NCBI GenBank assembly: GCA_019748175.1
Contig: JAIEPX010000002.1
Span: forward strand, 152,541-216,540
From: Gammaproteobacteria bacterium
GTDB lineage: Bacteria; Pseudomonadota; Gammaproteobacteria; JAIEPX01
Length of the DNA stretch: 64,000 nt
Reading direction: 5' to 3'
The notes beneath the pieces were generated by a model, which searched no databases, was not told the origin of the DNA, and was given only the letters and a program-made list of their open reading frames with translations. The position numbers and the translations under genes are program-made. This document shows, in pieces, positions 37,327 to 46,944 of the stretch; the stretch's first letter is position 1, and each line of letters opens with the position of its first letter.

Positions 37327-37389
37327 GATGGGGTCAGGTCTATCATTGAAACTTTAGACTAAAGTGTCAATGTTAGACCTGACCCCATC
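37327..37389. repeat. 63-bp near-perfect palindrome
   Basis: GATGGGGTCAGGTCTA (37327-37342) and TAGACCTGACCCCATC (37374-37389) are perfect arms. The inner part also pairs, so only two mismatches occur over 31 bp. It resembles REP-like palindromes with the GGGGTCAGGTCT signature; related fragments lie at 37660, 56980 and 57370. The rest of 37226-37934 holds no gene that I can support. Confidence 0.7.
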
Positions 37390-37934
37390 GATTATGATAG
37401 GCAAAATAAAGCCATCTATGATGAACTTGATCGCGATGAGTGTACTATTTTGTAATAGTTATTTCTGGGTAAAACGCAAGCGATTTCATTGCTATCAACG
37501 ATCATATTGCGCACTGGATTAGCAATTTTTGGATAATATGTAATTAATAGTGCTTAGCTTTTGATGATGGCCTGAGATCAAGGTCGCAATGAAGAGTCAA
37601 TGGAGCTCTTAGTATTGATACATCCTCATGTTAAAAGTCAAAAGAATGTATCAATCTTAGATCTGACCCGTTCCACTCCTAAATGGCTAAAAGGTGCCCG
37701 TTACAAGAATTTTTTTAGTGTCGTACACAACTAAATTTGATAAGATCTCGCCATCGGGTTTTTAGATCTAGCGAATTTGGTGAAATTCTGTCGTTTAAGC
37801 TCTAGCCACCAGGATCTGATGATTACGTCATAGGATTCATATTTTAGTTGGTTTGAGCATCCTACTCATTATTGACAGTTTCCCAGTTTAAGTTAAAAAA
37901 ATCCACCAAATTTCGCCATTGTTCATTGGTAACT

Positions 37935-39233
37935 ATGAGTTCGATCCAAATTTACAAGGAGAAGACAGTTTTGAAATTTATATCTCTTTTCAGTGGTGCA
38001 ATGGGTTTAGACTTAGGTTTAGAGATGGCTGGCTTTGAGTGTGCCACTTGCGTCGAAAACGATAAAGACGCAGTTAACACAATCAAATACAATAAACCAA
38101 ATCTTCCAGTTTTTGATTGCTCTATAACTGAGGTTACTGGAAACGAACTTAAGAAAGCTGGAAAATTCGGAAGCTCAATTGTGCCCCTTGTTGTCGGAGG
38201 GCCACCATGCCAAGCTTTTAGCGTTTTCGGTAATAGGCTTGGTATTGAAGACGCAAGAGGACAATTAGTTTTTGAGTTTCTGCGCATCGTTGAAGAAACC
38301 AATCCTGCAACATTTCTAATGGAGAATGTTCGAGGCTTGCTATCCATGTCAATTGCACCTAACAAAAAAGAACTCATAGACAACAAAGATATTCCGAAAG
38401 AATATTTTGAAAAAGGTTCACTGCTACGAAAAATTTTTAATGGGTTTAATGAACTTGGCTATCATGTAGATTGCTTTGTAGTTAACTCGGTTAACTATGG
38501 CGCACCCCAAATAAGAGAGCGTATATTACTTATTGGAAATCGATTCGGGCATTCTGTAGACTTCCCTCCACCTCAGTACAGCAATAGACCAAAAGATCAT
38601 TTACCTCCTTTTAAAACTCTTGGCGAAACAATTTCCCCTCAATCTGGGTTTGTAGATCTTTTCCCAGAGGCAATGAACTTTAGTCCTAGAAAGCTCAAAT
38701 ACCTTTCTATGGTTCCCGAAGGGGGGAATTGGAGAAGTCTGCCCGAAAATATTCAACAAGAATCTATGGGTAGAAGCTGGTATTTGAAAGGTGGCAGAAG
38801 CGCTTATTGGAGAAAATTATCTTATGCCTTTCCAAGCCCGACTGTTGTAACAATGCCGAATCATGCTGGCACTAGCATGTGCCACCCTAAAGAGCTGAGG
38901 GCAATTTCAGTAGGGGAAGCAGCAGCTATTCAAGAATTTCCAGCTAAGTGGAAGTTTCAAGGCACTACAACAGCAAAATTTCGACAAGTTGGCAATGCAG
39001 TTCCTCCGCGCCTTGGCAGGGTAGCAGGAGAGGTTATCAAGGGGCTATTAGAGAAAATAAAGATTGAAGGGAAAGCTAATAATCCACGATGTGGTCACAC
39101 AATTAGCCACTTAAGACCCCACGTGAGGACTAGAACCTTTTGGAAAGATGGAGAATCTTTCTCGGGAGACAAGTGCTACTACGATAGAGAGTCTGAGCAA
39201 GAAAAAAAGTTAGTTTTACTTGAGACTGAGTGA
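37935..39233 (+). CDS. C5-cytosine DNA methyltransferase
   Basis: 432 residues from the ATG at 37935; an upstream in-frame start at 37872 adds residues outside the family fold. It carries the C5-methylase motifs in order: FSGAMGLDLGLEMAGF (SAM site), GGPPCQAFSVFG (catalytic Cys), FLMENVRGL, GAPQIRERILLIG, and the late QVGNAVPPRLG. A variable target-recognition region lies between. The C-terminal tail beyond motif X is about 55 residues, basic and Cys-containing. It is paired with a convergent endonuclease gene, forming a type II restriction-modification system, probably horizontally acquired. Confidence 0.92.
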   Translation: MSSIQIYKEKTVLKFISLFSGAMGLDLGLEMAGFECATCVENDKDAVNTIKYNKPNLPVFDCSITEVTGNELKKAGKFGSSIVPLVVGGPPCQAFSVFGNRLGIEDARGQLVFEFLRIVEETNPATFLMENVRGLLSMSIAPNKKELIDNKDIPKEYFEKGSLLRKIFNGFNELGYHVDCFVVNSVNYGAPQIRERILLIGNRFGHSVDFPPPQYSNRPKDHLPPFKTLGETISPQSGFVDLFPEAMNFSPRKLKYLSMVPEGGNWRSLPENIQQESMGRSWYLKGGRSAYWRKLSYAFPSPTVVTMPNHAGTSMCHPKELRAISVGEAAAIQEFPAKWKFQGTTTAKFRQVGNAVPPRLGRVAGEVIKGLLEKIKIEGKANNPRCGHTISHLRPHVRTRTFWKDGESFSGDKCYYDRESEQEKKLVLLETE

Positions 39234-39270
39234 GAGGCTGTAATTAGAAGTCCTGCAACCCAGATATGCA

Positions 39271-40089
39271 TTATCCATTTATTTTTGACAGAAGTTTCTT
39301 CCAATCCATAATTCCATTGACTCTTACATCAGCTTCATATTTCTCAACAACACTAGTCTTGAACTGTTCAAGAAGCTTGGCAGATGTCTCATGAATTTTT
39401 TCTTCGTTGAGAGCCTCACAAATGCCTTTTAGTACCCACTCCTGCGTTTCTTCTGCTCCACCACTTAACCATGTCCAAAATTCACGACCAGAATAGATAT
39501 GAACGCGATGGGTCAGGTCATGAACGTTGTGCACAGCACCTCTGTTGATACCTCGTAAAATATCGTATTTATCGGTCAAATCTTCTTTATTTCCATAAAA
39601 CACTCCAACGACAATATTGTCAGCTATGTCAGGATACTTTTCAGTAATTTCCTTAAACGCCACATTTAACTGGACGGCCATTGTTAATTGAATAGTCCAC
39701 CTGCCAGCCTTTAACGACAGCAGTTCAATCTTTCCATCCTCTCTGGTTATTATATGATCAATCTCATCAAAACATGGCTGCCCAAATGGTGCAGTTTGCC
39801 TACGAAACTTGACATCCAGCTTCTGCGCACCAAAAACTTTTGTAACAATCTTTTCATCTACCAGCTTACCAAAGCTTGTATTATGCCCAGTCATCAAATG
39901 GCTAGCGATAATCAAATCAACCAAATCTTCAAAACTACCTAAGTGGTGGTAACTGAACAAAAAGGGCATTAAAAAGGGGTTAATTGACATGGTTTCATTC
40001 AGCTTTTCCTCGAGCTTTTTTCTACGTTGAGCAATCCACCATTTAGCCCAGTATTTTACACCGTTAACGACATCTACTTCATTTTTCAT
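39271..40089 (-). CDS. type II restriction endonuclease, PmeII-like
   Basis: 272 residues, convergent with the cytosine methyltransferase (37-base gap). The central FDEIDHII, then LLSLKAGRWT, gives a D-x(n)-S-x-K pattern of a PD-(D/E)XK-type active site. The N-terminal YWAKWWIAQRRKK and the LMTGHNTSFGKLVDEKI segment agree with my memory of the PmeII family of restriction enzymes; the family name needs a profile search. It would cut DNA that lacks the partner's methylation. The start has AAGGAAG upstream. Confidence 0.65.
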   Translation of the reverse strand: MKNEVDVVNGVKYWAKWWIAQRRKKLEEKLNETMSINPFLMPFLFSYHHLGSFEDLVDLIIASHLMTGHNTSFGKLVDEKIVTKVFGAQKLDVKFRRQTAPFGQPCFDEIDHIITREDGKIELLSLKAGRWTIQLTMAVQLNVAFKEITEKYPDIADNIVVGVFYGNKEDLTDKYDILRGINRGAVHNVHDLTHRVHIYSGREFWTWLSGGAEETQEWVLKGICEALNEEKIHETSAKLLEQFKTSVVEKYEADVRVNGIMDWKKLLSKING

Positions 40090-40322
40090 TTGACTTCCTT
40101 GATAACTATAAAATCCTCAGTTTAGTAAAACTTTGCATACACTGACAGTGGAAAAACCCGAAACACGCTGATTCAGATTAAAGATAACCGTGCAACAGAG
40201 GGATTTCTATATTAGTCTGAAGAAGAAGAGGAAGCCATTGGTTTTAGCTACAATTTGTGTTAGAATATCCAATATAAATCTAATGTTAATTATGAAATCC
40301 CTAAGAAAATGATGAGTATTTA

Positions 40323-41657
40323 ATGAAAAAATTGAACTTTGGTATAGCAAAGTTAGCGGCACCCCTTATATTATCCAACTTGACCGTTCCCTTATTGGGG
40401 TTTACTAATATCTGCATTGCTGGTCATCTTCACCATCACGCTACTGTAGCTGCGATCGGTTTGGGCGTTATGGTCTTTAATTTACTGTTTTTGGGCTTTG
40501 CATTTTTAAGAATGGGAACGACAGGATTAGTGGCACAGGCCTATGGCAAAGGCGGGGAAGAAAATACGTGGCAGACGATTGCACACAGTTTAATATTATC
40601 GTTCAGCATAGGTCTTATTATTATCTTATTCAAAAATCCCATCGGAAATCTGCTTTTCGGATTAATTCAAGGTGATGGTGCAGTTAAAGCGGCGGCATTA
40701 CAATATTATTCTTTGCGTGTTTTTGCAGCACCAGCAACTTTAATAAATTATGTTTTAGTAGGTGCGTTTATCGGGTTGCAGATGGTTCGAATGCCACTTC
40801 TATTGATGCTCATTGTGAATGGTCTTGCTGTTATTTTAGGTCTTGAGTTATCGGTGGTACATCATCTTTCTATTAGAGGAATAGCAATTGCGGATATTAT
40901 TGCACAGTATACAGGCGCTTTAGTCGGAATAGTTTATTTATATAAGCGATTATCTGGGGCTATACATTTGAATAATTGGCGTTTCAATATTGATTTTTTT
41001 CGTAAAATTACATTTATTAATAGTAATATCTTTCTTAGAACTATTTTTCTAATAAGTACATACAGTTTTTTTACTCTTCAAAGTTTAAAATTAGGGCCTG
41101 TTTATTTAGCGGCTAATACTGTTTTAATGAGCTTTATGACGCTCACCAGTTTTGCTCAAGATGGTTTTGCGAATGTTGCAGAAGTGCTTGTGGGTAAAAA
41201 TGTAGGCCGTGGTGATTACGCGGCTTCAAATCAAGCGATTTTTGATGCGGGTCGATGGGCCTTAGTGATAGGTATCACTTTCTCCATTATTTATCTTATA
41301 TTTGGACGTCAGCTAATTAATGTAATGACTTCATTTCCTGAAGTTCGACAAATTGCAAAACATCAGTTAATTTTTATCATATTTCTTCCCTTAATTTCTA
41401 TGGCATCATTTTTCCTCGATGGAGTATTTATTGGCGCGACAAAATTTAGAGAAATGCGGAACACAATGTTCTTTTCTTTTTCGGGTTTTCTCATAGTGTG
41501 GTGGTCATTACATAATTTTGGCAATATTGGACTCTGGATTGCATTGCTAAGCTTTTTTGTATTCCGAGGACTCTCGATGGGTGGTTTCTTTTGGTTGAGT
41601 CACAGAAATAATGTTTTTTATTTCATGAATAACAAATCGCAACAACTAGCTAATTAA
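40323..41657 (+). CDS. MATE-family efflux transporter (DinF-like)
   Basis: 444 residues with twelve membrane helices and the two-fold MATE plan. The N-terminus (IAKLAAPLILSNLTVPLLGF, then NICIAGHLHH) and the FLRMGTTGLVAQAYGKG segment are typical of the DinF branch. MATE proteins use H+ or Na+ gradients to export cationic drugs or metabolites. It stands alone between the restriction genes and a large unknown gene. No SOS box was identified upstream. Confidence 0.9.
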   Translation: MKKLNFGIAKLAAPLILSNLTVPLLGFTNICIAGHLHHHATVAAIGLGVMVFNLLFLGFAFLRMGTTGLVAQAYGKGGEENTWQTIAHSLILSFSIGLIIILFKNPIGNLLFGLIQGDGAVKAAALQYYSLRVFAAPATLINYVLVGAFIGLQMVRMPLLLMLIVNGLAVILGLELSVVHHLSIRGIAIADIIAQYTGALVGIVYLYKRLSGAIHLNNWRFNIDFFRKITFINSNIFLRTIFLISTYSFFTLQSLKLGPVYLAANTVLMSFMTLTSFAQDGFANVAEVLVGKNVGRGDYAASNQAIFDAGRWALVIGITFSIIYLIFGRQLINVMTSFPEVRQIAKHQLIFIIFLPLISMASFFLDGVFIGATKFREMRNTMFFSFSGFLIVWWSLHNFGNIGLWIALLSFFVFRGLSMGGFFWLSHRNNVFYFMNNKSQQLAN

Positions 41658-41718
41658 ATATGGTATTGACGATTGTTAGTTAATATGTATAATTATCGCT
41701 TAATTCAGGTAAAAAACA

Positions 41719-43767
41719 ATGAAACAACGCAAAGAATCTTCTGAGCATATAAAACCCCAGCTAGAAGGGGGTGATTCTATTACAGCCGAAAATCGGGTAA
41801 CTATCGAAGGCTATCTGAAAATTGCTTTGGCTGATTTAGAAGAAGACTGTGATCAGGCTCAAAGAGTACAAGCCATCGCTCATATCCTAATGCCGGAAAA
41901 ATACGCACTTGAACATGATAATAAAGGCTATCGTGAAGAAGTAAGTTCTATTAAAGAAAATTATCACAATCCTGCTGACATGATAAATTTTTTAAAAAAA
42001 CGACAAATTTATACAAGAGATGATCAACAGCTTGGACATGAGATTCGTTCAATACAAAGCACTATTTTAATTCAAGAATTAAAAAAATTGGATCCGAATC
42101 ATCCTCTTTTATTAGAGTTTGATCAGTCGCAGTTTGCTGTAAAACAGGAGAATCCTGAATCAAGCACTGTTCCAATTCTGAATGATTCGGAAGATGAATC
42201 TCACGTAGAATCGACGGCTCAGGTTGAAATTTCCACTGATGCAGTTTCTGCAGATGATATTCTTAAACGACAGGAAGGGTTTTTACCCGAAGTCGAAGAA
42301 TTTATGCCCATCATTTGGCTACAGTATCCCATTGGCTCACCTAGAATGCTGTATATCTATCTTAAAATGCTTAGGATTTTTAGTGAATTCAACTTACCTA
42401 GTTATAAAATACTGGATCAGGAATATAATGAACTTAGTGGACTACGTGGGAAATTCGATAATATCTTTATTTATTTGACACCTCATCTATCTTTGGAACA
42501 AGTTTTGCTGTTAATGGCAGTCTTAGGGAAGCCGAAAACAAGAAGTGAAGAAGTTTTTTTACATAATATTGACTTTCACTTCCGATGGTATCGTTTTACA
42601 GAGGTTGGTAATTATAGGCAGAATATTGACGCGGCATTATCAAAAGTTCAGGAGTTAAAGAATCACAGTTTGTCTTTAAGTTATCCTTATTTATTCGCAA
42701 TGAATTGTTTATTAAGACATGATTTGAAATCTTGGAATGATGGCGATGTTCACTTAGCCAATAGACTTATTACTGAATTTGACCGCGACGAGATGAATGG
42801 CAGAGAAGATGGTCGTGGTAAATTAAGATTACCTTCTGCTGAGTTAGATTTGCGTATTGCAAAATATTATGAAAGCAAAGATAGATTGAAAGAAGCTCGA
42901 GAGTATTATTATAGCGCAAATTTAAGACTAGTAAAAATTGCTACAGTGCATATTGATGGTTTTAATTTCGATCCTTTTGATAGAGACAACTTTAAGTTGA
43001 CTGTTCCTCCGCCAATGTCTGCAAAACGTCTATCTGCACTAATAAGATGTTTAGATAATTTGATTATTGTTGCGCTAAGATTAGGTGATTCGGTTAATAC
43101 GATTAATGACCACATTCGTTCCTTAAATGGCTATATTGATAAACTTCAACAGACTGAGCCATTAACCGTGTTGACAATTTCCAAACGGGAAGAAATCCCA
43201 GTATTGATCACGTCCCAAGAAAATTCTAAAGAGATCTTAAAGGCTGTAAAGCCAATGCAGAAATTTCCAAAATCTGCTTTTTTTACTCAACAAATTCAAG
43301 AGGGTTTTGAGTTTAATCTAATGGCTTTATTAAAATTGATGAATTTTCCGAGTTCTAAAATTAAACATATTAAAAAAAATCTGGTATCCGGAGTTGAAAT
43401 TTATTGTGAAAATCTGGAAGATGGTATTTTGCTCTATAATATCCTATTAAAGATTATGGCTGATGGTGAAGAAAAGAAATATGGTGGGCACTTGTCTTAT
43501 GATAAATCTGAATGTTGTGTAGAAATTACCTTTAAAGCTTATCATGCTTTCATAAGATGTCTAGAAATCATTGAGAGTATCTCTGTTGAATCCGTCACTG
43601 AAACTCAGCAGAGCACTGATGCTATTTCTCCTGAAACATTGAGAAGAATACTTCAAACATTGTCTGCTGACAAAACATCAGGCCAGTTAACCACATGTAC
43701 TTCGGATAGTGATTTATACGGAAATAATTCTAGTTCATCAGATGAAGCTTCATTCGAAATCAAGTAG
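41719..43767 (+). CDS. large hypothetical protein, possible effector
   Basis: 682 residues, soluble, mostly helical, with no family I can name. Residues about 150-180 are acidic and Ser/Glu-rich (NDSEDESHVESTAQVEIS). The C-terminus ends in a Ser-rich acidic tail (NNSSSSDEASFEIK), the sort of tail seen in Dot/Icm type IV substrates with an E-block. Size and composition suit a secreted effector, but nothing here proves it. A TPR-like helix pair may occur near 365-400 (AELDLRIAKYYESKDRLKEA). AGGT lies before the ATG. Confidence 0.6.
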   Translation: MKQRKESSEHIKPQLEGGDSITAENRVTIEGYLKIALADLEEDCDQAQRVQAIAHILMPEKYALEHDNKGYREEVSSIKENYHNPADMINFLKKRQIYTRDDQQLGHEIRSIQSTILIQELKKLDPNHPLLLEFDQSQFAVKQENPESSTVPILNDSEDESHVESTAQVEISTDAVSADDILKRQEGFLPEVEEFMPIIWLQYPIGSPRMLYIYLKMLRIFSEFNLPSYKILDQEYNELSGLRGKFDNIFIYLTPHLSLEQVLLLMAVLGKPKTRSEEVFLHNIDFHFRWYRFTEVGNYRQNIDAALSKVQELKNHSLSLSYPYLFAMNCLLRHDLKSWNDGDVHLANRLITEFDRDEMNGREDGRGKLRLPSAELDLRIAKYYESKDRLKEAREYYYSANLRLVKIATVHIDGFNFDPFDRDNFKLTVPPPMSAKRLSALIRCLDNLIIVALRLGDSVNTINDHIRSLNGYIDKLQQTEPLTVLTISKREEIPVLITSQENSKEILKAVKPMQKFPKSAFFTQQIQEGFEFNLMALLKLMNFPSSKIKHIKKNLVSGVEIYCENLEDGILLYNILLKIMADGEEKKYGGHLSYDKSECCVEITFKAYHAFIRCLEIIESISVESVTETQQSTDAISPETLRRILQTLSADKTSGQLTTCTSDSDLYGNNSSSSDEASFEIK

Positions 43768-43807
43768 AATGTCCATTAATGAATTCAATAGGGAAGGAGT
43801 ATAGAGA

Positions 43808-44146
43808 ATGGGTGAAATTACTTATGATGAATTTGAACGTGTTGAATTACGTTCTGGGACGATTGTGAAAGTAGAAGAATTTCCTCGTGCAAAGAAACCT
43901 GCATACAAAGTATGGGCGGATTTTGGGGCTGATATTGGAATTTTACAAACGTCAGCACAAGTGACAGCTCATTATACGCCTGAAAAATTAATGGGTAGAC
44001 AAATTGTGGGTTGCGTTAATTTAGGTGAAAAAAATATTGCAGGATTTGTTTCACAGTTTTTACTCGTAGGATTTTCTGATGAAAACGGCGGTATTTGTTT
44101 AGCAACCGTTGAACCTAATGTTCCTAACGGGAAGAAATTGCACTGA
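43808..44146 (+). CDS. csaA: CsaA-like tRNA-binding domain protein
   Basis: 112 residues, the usual CsaA length: a single EMAP/tRNA-binding OB-fold. Marks: FERVELRSGTIVKVEEFPRA, YKVWADFG, QTSAQVTAHYTPEKLMGRQIVGCVNLG and the ending VPNGKKLH. CsaA is described as an export-related chaperone and tRNA-binding protein in the cytosol. GGAAGGAG lies upstream. It is convergent with rph, separated by 23 bases. Confidence 0.9.
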   Translation: MGEITYDEFERVELRSGTIVKVEEFPRAKKPAYKVWADFGADIGILQTSAQVTAHYTPEKLMGRQIVGCVNLGEKNIAGFVSQFLLVGFSDENGGICLATVEPNVPNGKKLH

Positions 44147-44169
44147 TGTCTGTTAGGGGTGTCACCCTG

Positions 44170-44901
44170 TTACGCAGCTTCAGTGACCCAGCCCAAAGCT
44201 TCTTTTTGCAATTTAAACAACTGCTGAATTCCATGATTGCCCAACTCAAGTAATTGATTGAGTTCTTGCTGAGAAAAAGCTCTTTGTTCACCAGTACCTT
44301 GGACTTCAATAAATTCTCCGCGATCAGTCATCACGATATTCATGTCGACTTCTGCTTTGGAATCTTCTTTGTAATCAAGATCCAAAACAGGGACGTTGTT
44401 AAAAATTCCAACAGAAACTGCACTCACAAGTCCACGAATCGGATCTTTGGTAATCATTCTTTTTTGTTGCATAAAACGTACAGCGTCAATTAATGCAACG
44501 CATGCACCGGTAATCGCTGCAGTACGAGTTCCACCGTCGGCTTGAATGACATCGCAGTCAATTGTAATGGTGTAATCGCGAATGGCATCTGTGTTGATCA
44601 TGGCTCTCAAAGATCGACCAATGAGACGCTGAATTTCAAAGGTGCGGCCTCCTTGAGTCCCCCGGGTGGCTTCACGTTGTGTACGTTCATGAGTTGCACG
44701 AGGAAGCATACCGTATTCAGCAGTTACCCAACCTTTGTTGCTGTCACGTAAAAAACGAGGAACACCTTGAGCAACGCTTGCGGTACAAATGACTTTGGTT
44801 TCGCCAAATTCTACCAGTGCTGAGCCTTCAGCGTGAATAGTAAAATCGCGAGTTATTCGGATTTGACGCATTTCGTTAGGTTGGCGTTGACTGGGTCTCA
44901 T
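44170..44901 (-). CDS. rph: ribonuclease PH
   Basis: 243 residues from the ATG at 44901, which is preceded by GAGAGG; ten more in-frame codons upstream are not family-like. It trims tRNA 3' ends with phosphate. Marks: [57 protein letters not shown], and [14 protein letters not shown]. It is divergent from yicC, the common gammaproteobacterial arrangement. Confidence 0.96.
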   Translation of the reverse strand: MRPSQRQPNEMRQIRITRDFTIHAEGSALVEFGETKVICTASVAQGVPRFLRDSNKGWVTAEYGMLPRATHERTQREATRGTQGGRTFEIQRLIGRSLRAMINTDAIRDYTITIDCDVIQADGGTRTAAITGACVALIDAVRFMQQKRMITKDPIRGLVSAVSVGIFNNVPVLDLDYKEDSKAEVDMNIVMTDRGEFIEVQGTGEQRAFSQQELNQLLELGNHGIQQLFKLQKEALGWVTEAA

Positions 44902-45042
44902 GGAGCCTCTCCTCGGTAAATTTTGTAACAAATTGAAAATGGTATTTCTTTGATCATTATAGCCAATACAAATTGATTATGATAGTGTAAGACGATCTCG
45001 ATTTGTGCAAATATTCAGTGATATTAGACTTAAGAGGTTAAT

Positions 45043-45909
45043 ATGATCAGTAGTATGACGGCCTTCTCACGAATGCAAGACAGTGGCGACTGGGGTTCGG
45101 CAGTGTGGGAATTACGTAGCGTAAATCACCGCTATCTAGAAATTAATGTAAGGTTACCCGATTCACTAAAAGAATTAGAGCAACAAGTTCGTGAAACCAT
45201 CAGTAAATTTTTATCGCGCGGGAAAGTGGATGTGACCTTAAAATACGTTGCGAGTGCAGCGATGTCTGGACACGTAAATTTGAATAAGTCAATGTTGTCA
45301 CAACTTCGCACTGCTATGAGCGAATTAGAAACGGAAATCGGTAGAGCAATTCATTGTGATGCGACGCGATTATTATCGTGGCCAGGTGTGCTAGAAGAGC
45401 AATCTCCAGATATGGCCCCCGTTCATCAAGCGGTTTTAGCATTATTAAAAAAAGCATTAGATTCAATGGTTGAAATGCGTGTCCGCGAAGGAAAAGCGAC
45501 CAGTGAAATAATTTCTTCTCGATTATTGTCGGTTGAAGAGCAAGTCAAATCGTTGCGCAGTATTTTACCTGAATTATTAAAGTCACAGCGCGAACAATTG
45601 CTCGCAAAATTAAGTGATTTAAAGGTTGAGTATGATCAAGATCGTTTTGAGCACGAGTTAGTTTATTTAGCGCAAAAAGCTGATGTAGAGGAAGAGCTTG
45701 ATAGATTAGAAACACATGTTGTTGAAGTGAAACGGAGTTTAACTCAGAATGATGCAATGGGACGTCGATTAGATTTTCTGATGCAAGAATTAAATCGCGA
45801 AGCAAATACGTTGGGATCAAAGGCTTCCGACACGCGCGTAACGATGACAGCAGTTGAGCTTAAAGTGTTGATTGAACAGATGCGCGAACAAGTGCAGAAT
45901 ATTGAATAG
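45043..45909 (+). CDS. yicC: YicC family endoribonuclease
   Basis: 288 residues, full length for YicC. Marks: SSMTAFSRMQ at the start, WELRSVNHRYLEI, LPDSLKELEQQVRE, and the C-terminal GRRLDFLMQELNREANTLGSKA block. YicC proteins act as RNases on small and other RNAs. An AAGAGG site precedes the ATG. It is followed after 24 bases by gmk, as in many Gammaproteobacteria. Confidence 0.95.
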   Translation: MISSMTAFSRMQDSGDWGSAVWELRSVNHRYLEINVRLPDSLKELEQQVRETISKFLSRGKVDVTLKYVASAAMSGHVNLNKSMLSQLRTAMSELETEIGRAIHCDATRLLSWPGVLEEQSPDMAPVHQAVLALLKKALDSMVEMRVREGKATSEIISSRLLSVEEQVKSLRSILPELLKSQREQLLAKLSDLKVEYDQDRFEHELVYLAQKADVEEELDRLETHVVEVKRSLTQNDAMGRRLDFLMQELNREANTLGSKASDTRVTMTAVELKVLIEQMREQVQNIE

Positions 45910-45933
45910 TATAAAACGGACAAGGGATCAGGC

Positions 45934-46548
45934 ATGACGATCGGAACTTTGTTTATCATAGCAGCACCTTCAGGGGCTGGAAAAACGACTTTAGTTCGGG
46001 CCATTACTCGTCGAATTCCTAATATTCGAGTGTCGGTCTCACACACAACACGACCGCAACGTTCTCGAGAAGAGGATGGTGTTAATTATCATTTTGTGGA
46101 CGATGAGTCCTTTCAGCGTATGGTTAATAATCAGGCATTTCTTGAGCATGCCGAAGTTTTTGGTTATCACTACGGAACTTCAGCGGGTTGGGTAGAAGAA
46201 CAATTGGCTGCAGGAACGGATGTCATTCTTGAAATCGATTGGCAAGGTGCGCAGCAAATTAAAAAGCTGAACCAAAATATTGTGAGCATATTCATACTTC
46301 CTCCTTCGATCGATGCTTTGAAGGAAAGATTGACTCGTCGAAATCAAGATGAGCACGATGTCATCGCGCGCCGACTTGCTGAGGCAAAAATAGAAATGTC
46401 ACATTGTCACGAATTTGACTATGTTGTAGTGAATCAGTATTTCCAGCATGCCGTCCGTGATTTAACGACAGTAATTCGTGCTGCTCGAATGTCGTATAGA
46501 GTACAATCTCAGGTCCATTATCGGCTTCTGCAAGGCCTCTTGAGTTAG
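45934..46548 (+). CDS. gmk: guanylate kinase
   Basis: 204 residues. It converts GMP to GDP with ATP. Marks: AAPSGAGKTTLVRA (P-loop), SHTTRPQRSREEDGVNYHF (GMP contacts), GYHYGTSAGWVEE and LEIDWQGAQQI. It is the housekeeping enzyme; the kinase fusion at 16115 carries a second, diverged guanylate kinase module. It lies between yicC and rpoZ on one strand. Confidence 0.97.
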   Translation: MTIGTLFIIAAPSGAGKTTLVRAITRRIPNIRVSVSHTTRPQRSREEDGVNYHFVDDESFQRMVNNQAFLEHAEVFGYHYGTSAGWVEEQLAAGTDVILEIDWQGAQQIKKLNQNIVSIFILPPSIDALKERLTRRNQDEHDVIARRLAEAKIEMSHCHEFDYVVVNQYFQHAVRDLTTVIRAARMSYRVQSQVHYRLLQGLLS

Positions 46549-46669
46549 TTATTGACCAGCTCTACAGTCCTTCACCTGGATATGCTGCACTTGTAATACC
46601 GGTAATTTTCTGCTAAAACAGAAGATTATAGAGCAATTCTGCTTACTATTTGTCTTTTTGGAGTTAATC

Positions 46670-46915
46670 ATGGCGCGAGTGACTGTACAAGATTGTTTAA
46701 ATCACGTTGATAATCGTTTTGAATTAGTGCTGTTAGCTGCAACTAGAGCACGTCAGTTAGAAAGAGGGGTCATGGAACCTCATGTAGCCTGGGAAAACGA
46801 TAAACCAACCGTAGTGGCATTGCGTGAGATAGAAGCAGGTTTTACAGATTTCAGTCGGGCTAAAGCGGCGAAAGAAGAATTCGACTTATTCGCTGGAACT
46901 GAAGACCAGCAGTAA
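46670..46915 (+). CDS. rpoZ: RNA polymerase omega subunit
   Basis: 81 residues from the ATG at 46670 behind GGAG; the frame also has an earlier in-frame codon at 46658 that is not family-like. [23 protein letters not shown] and the RARQLERG segment are the omega signature. It stabilises the beta-prime subunit and is a ppGpp site partner. It lies directly before spoT, as in E. coli and Legionella relatives. Confidence 0.96.
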   Translation: MARVTVQDCLNHVDNRFELVLLAATRARQLERGVMEPHVAWENDKPTVVALREIEAGFTDFSRAKAAKEEFDLFAGTEDQQ

Positions 46916-46944
46916 GCAGATCGGTTCAGGGGAGGAAACAGAGC

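Noticed and set aside
37388..37934. Possible gene remnant (open stretch beginning DRQNKAIYDELDRDE)
   Set aside because: Only about 20 codons stay open and no family is recognisable.
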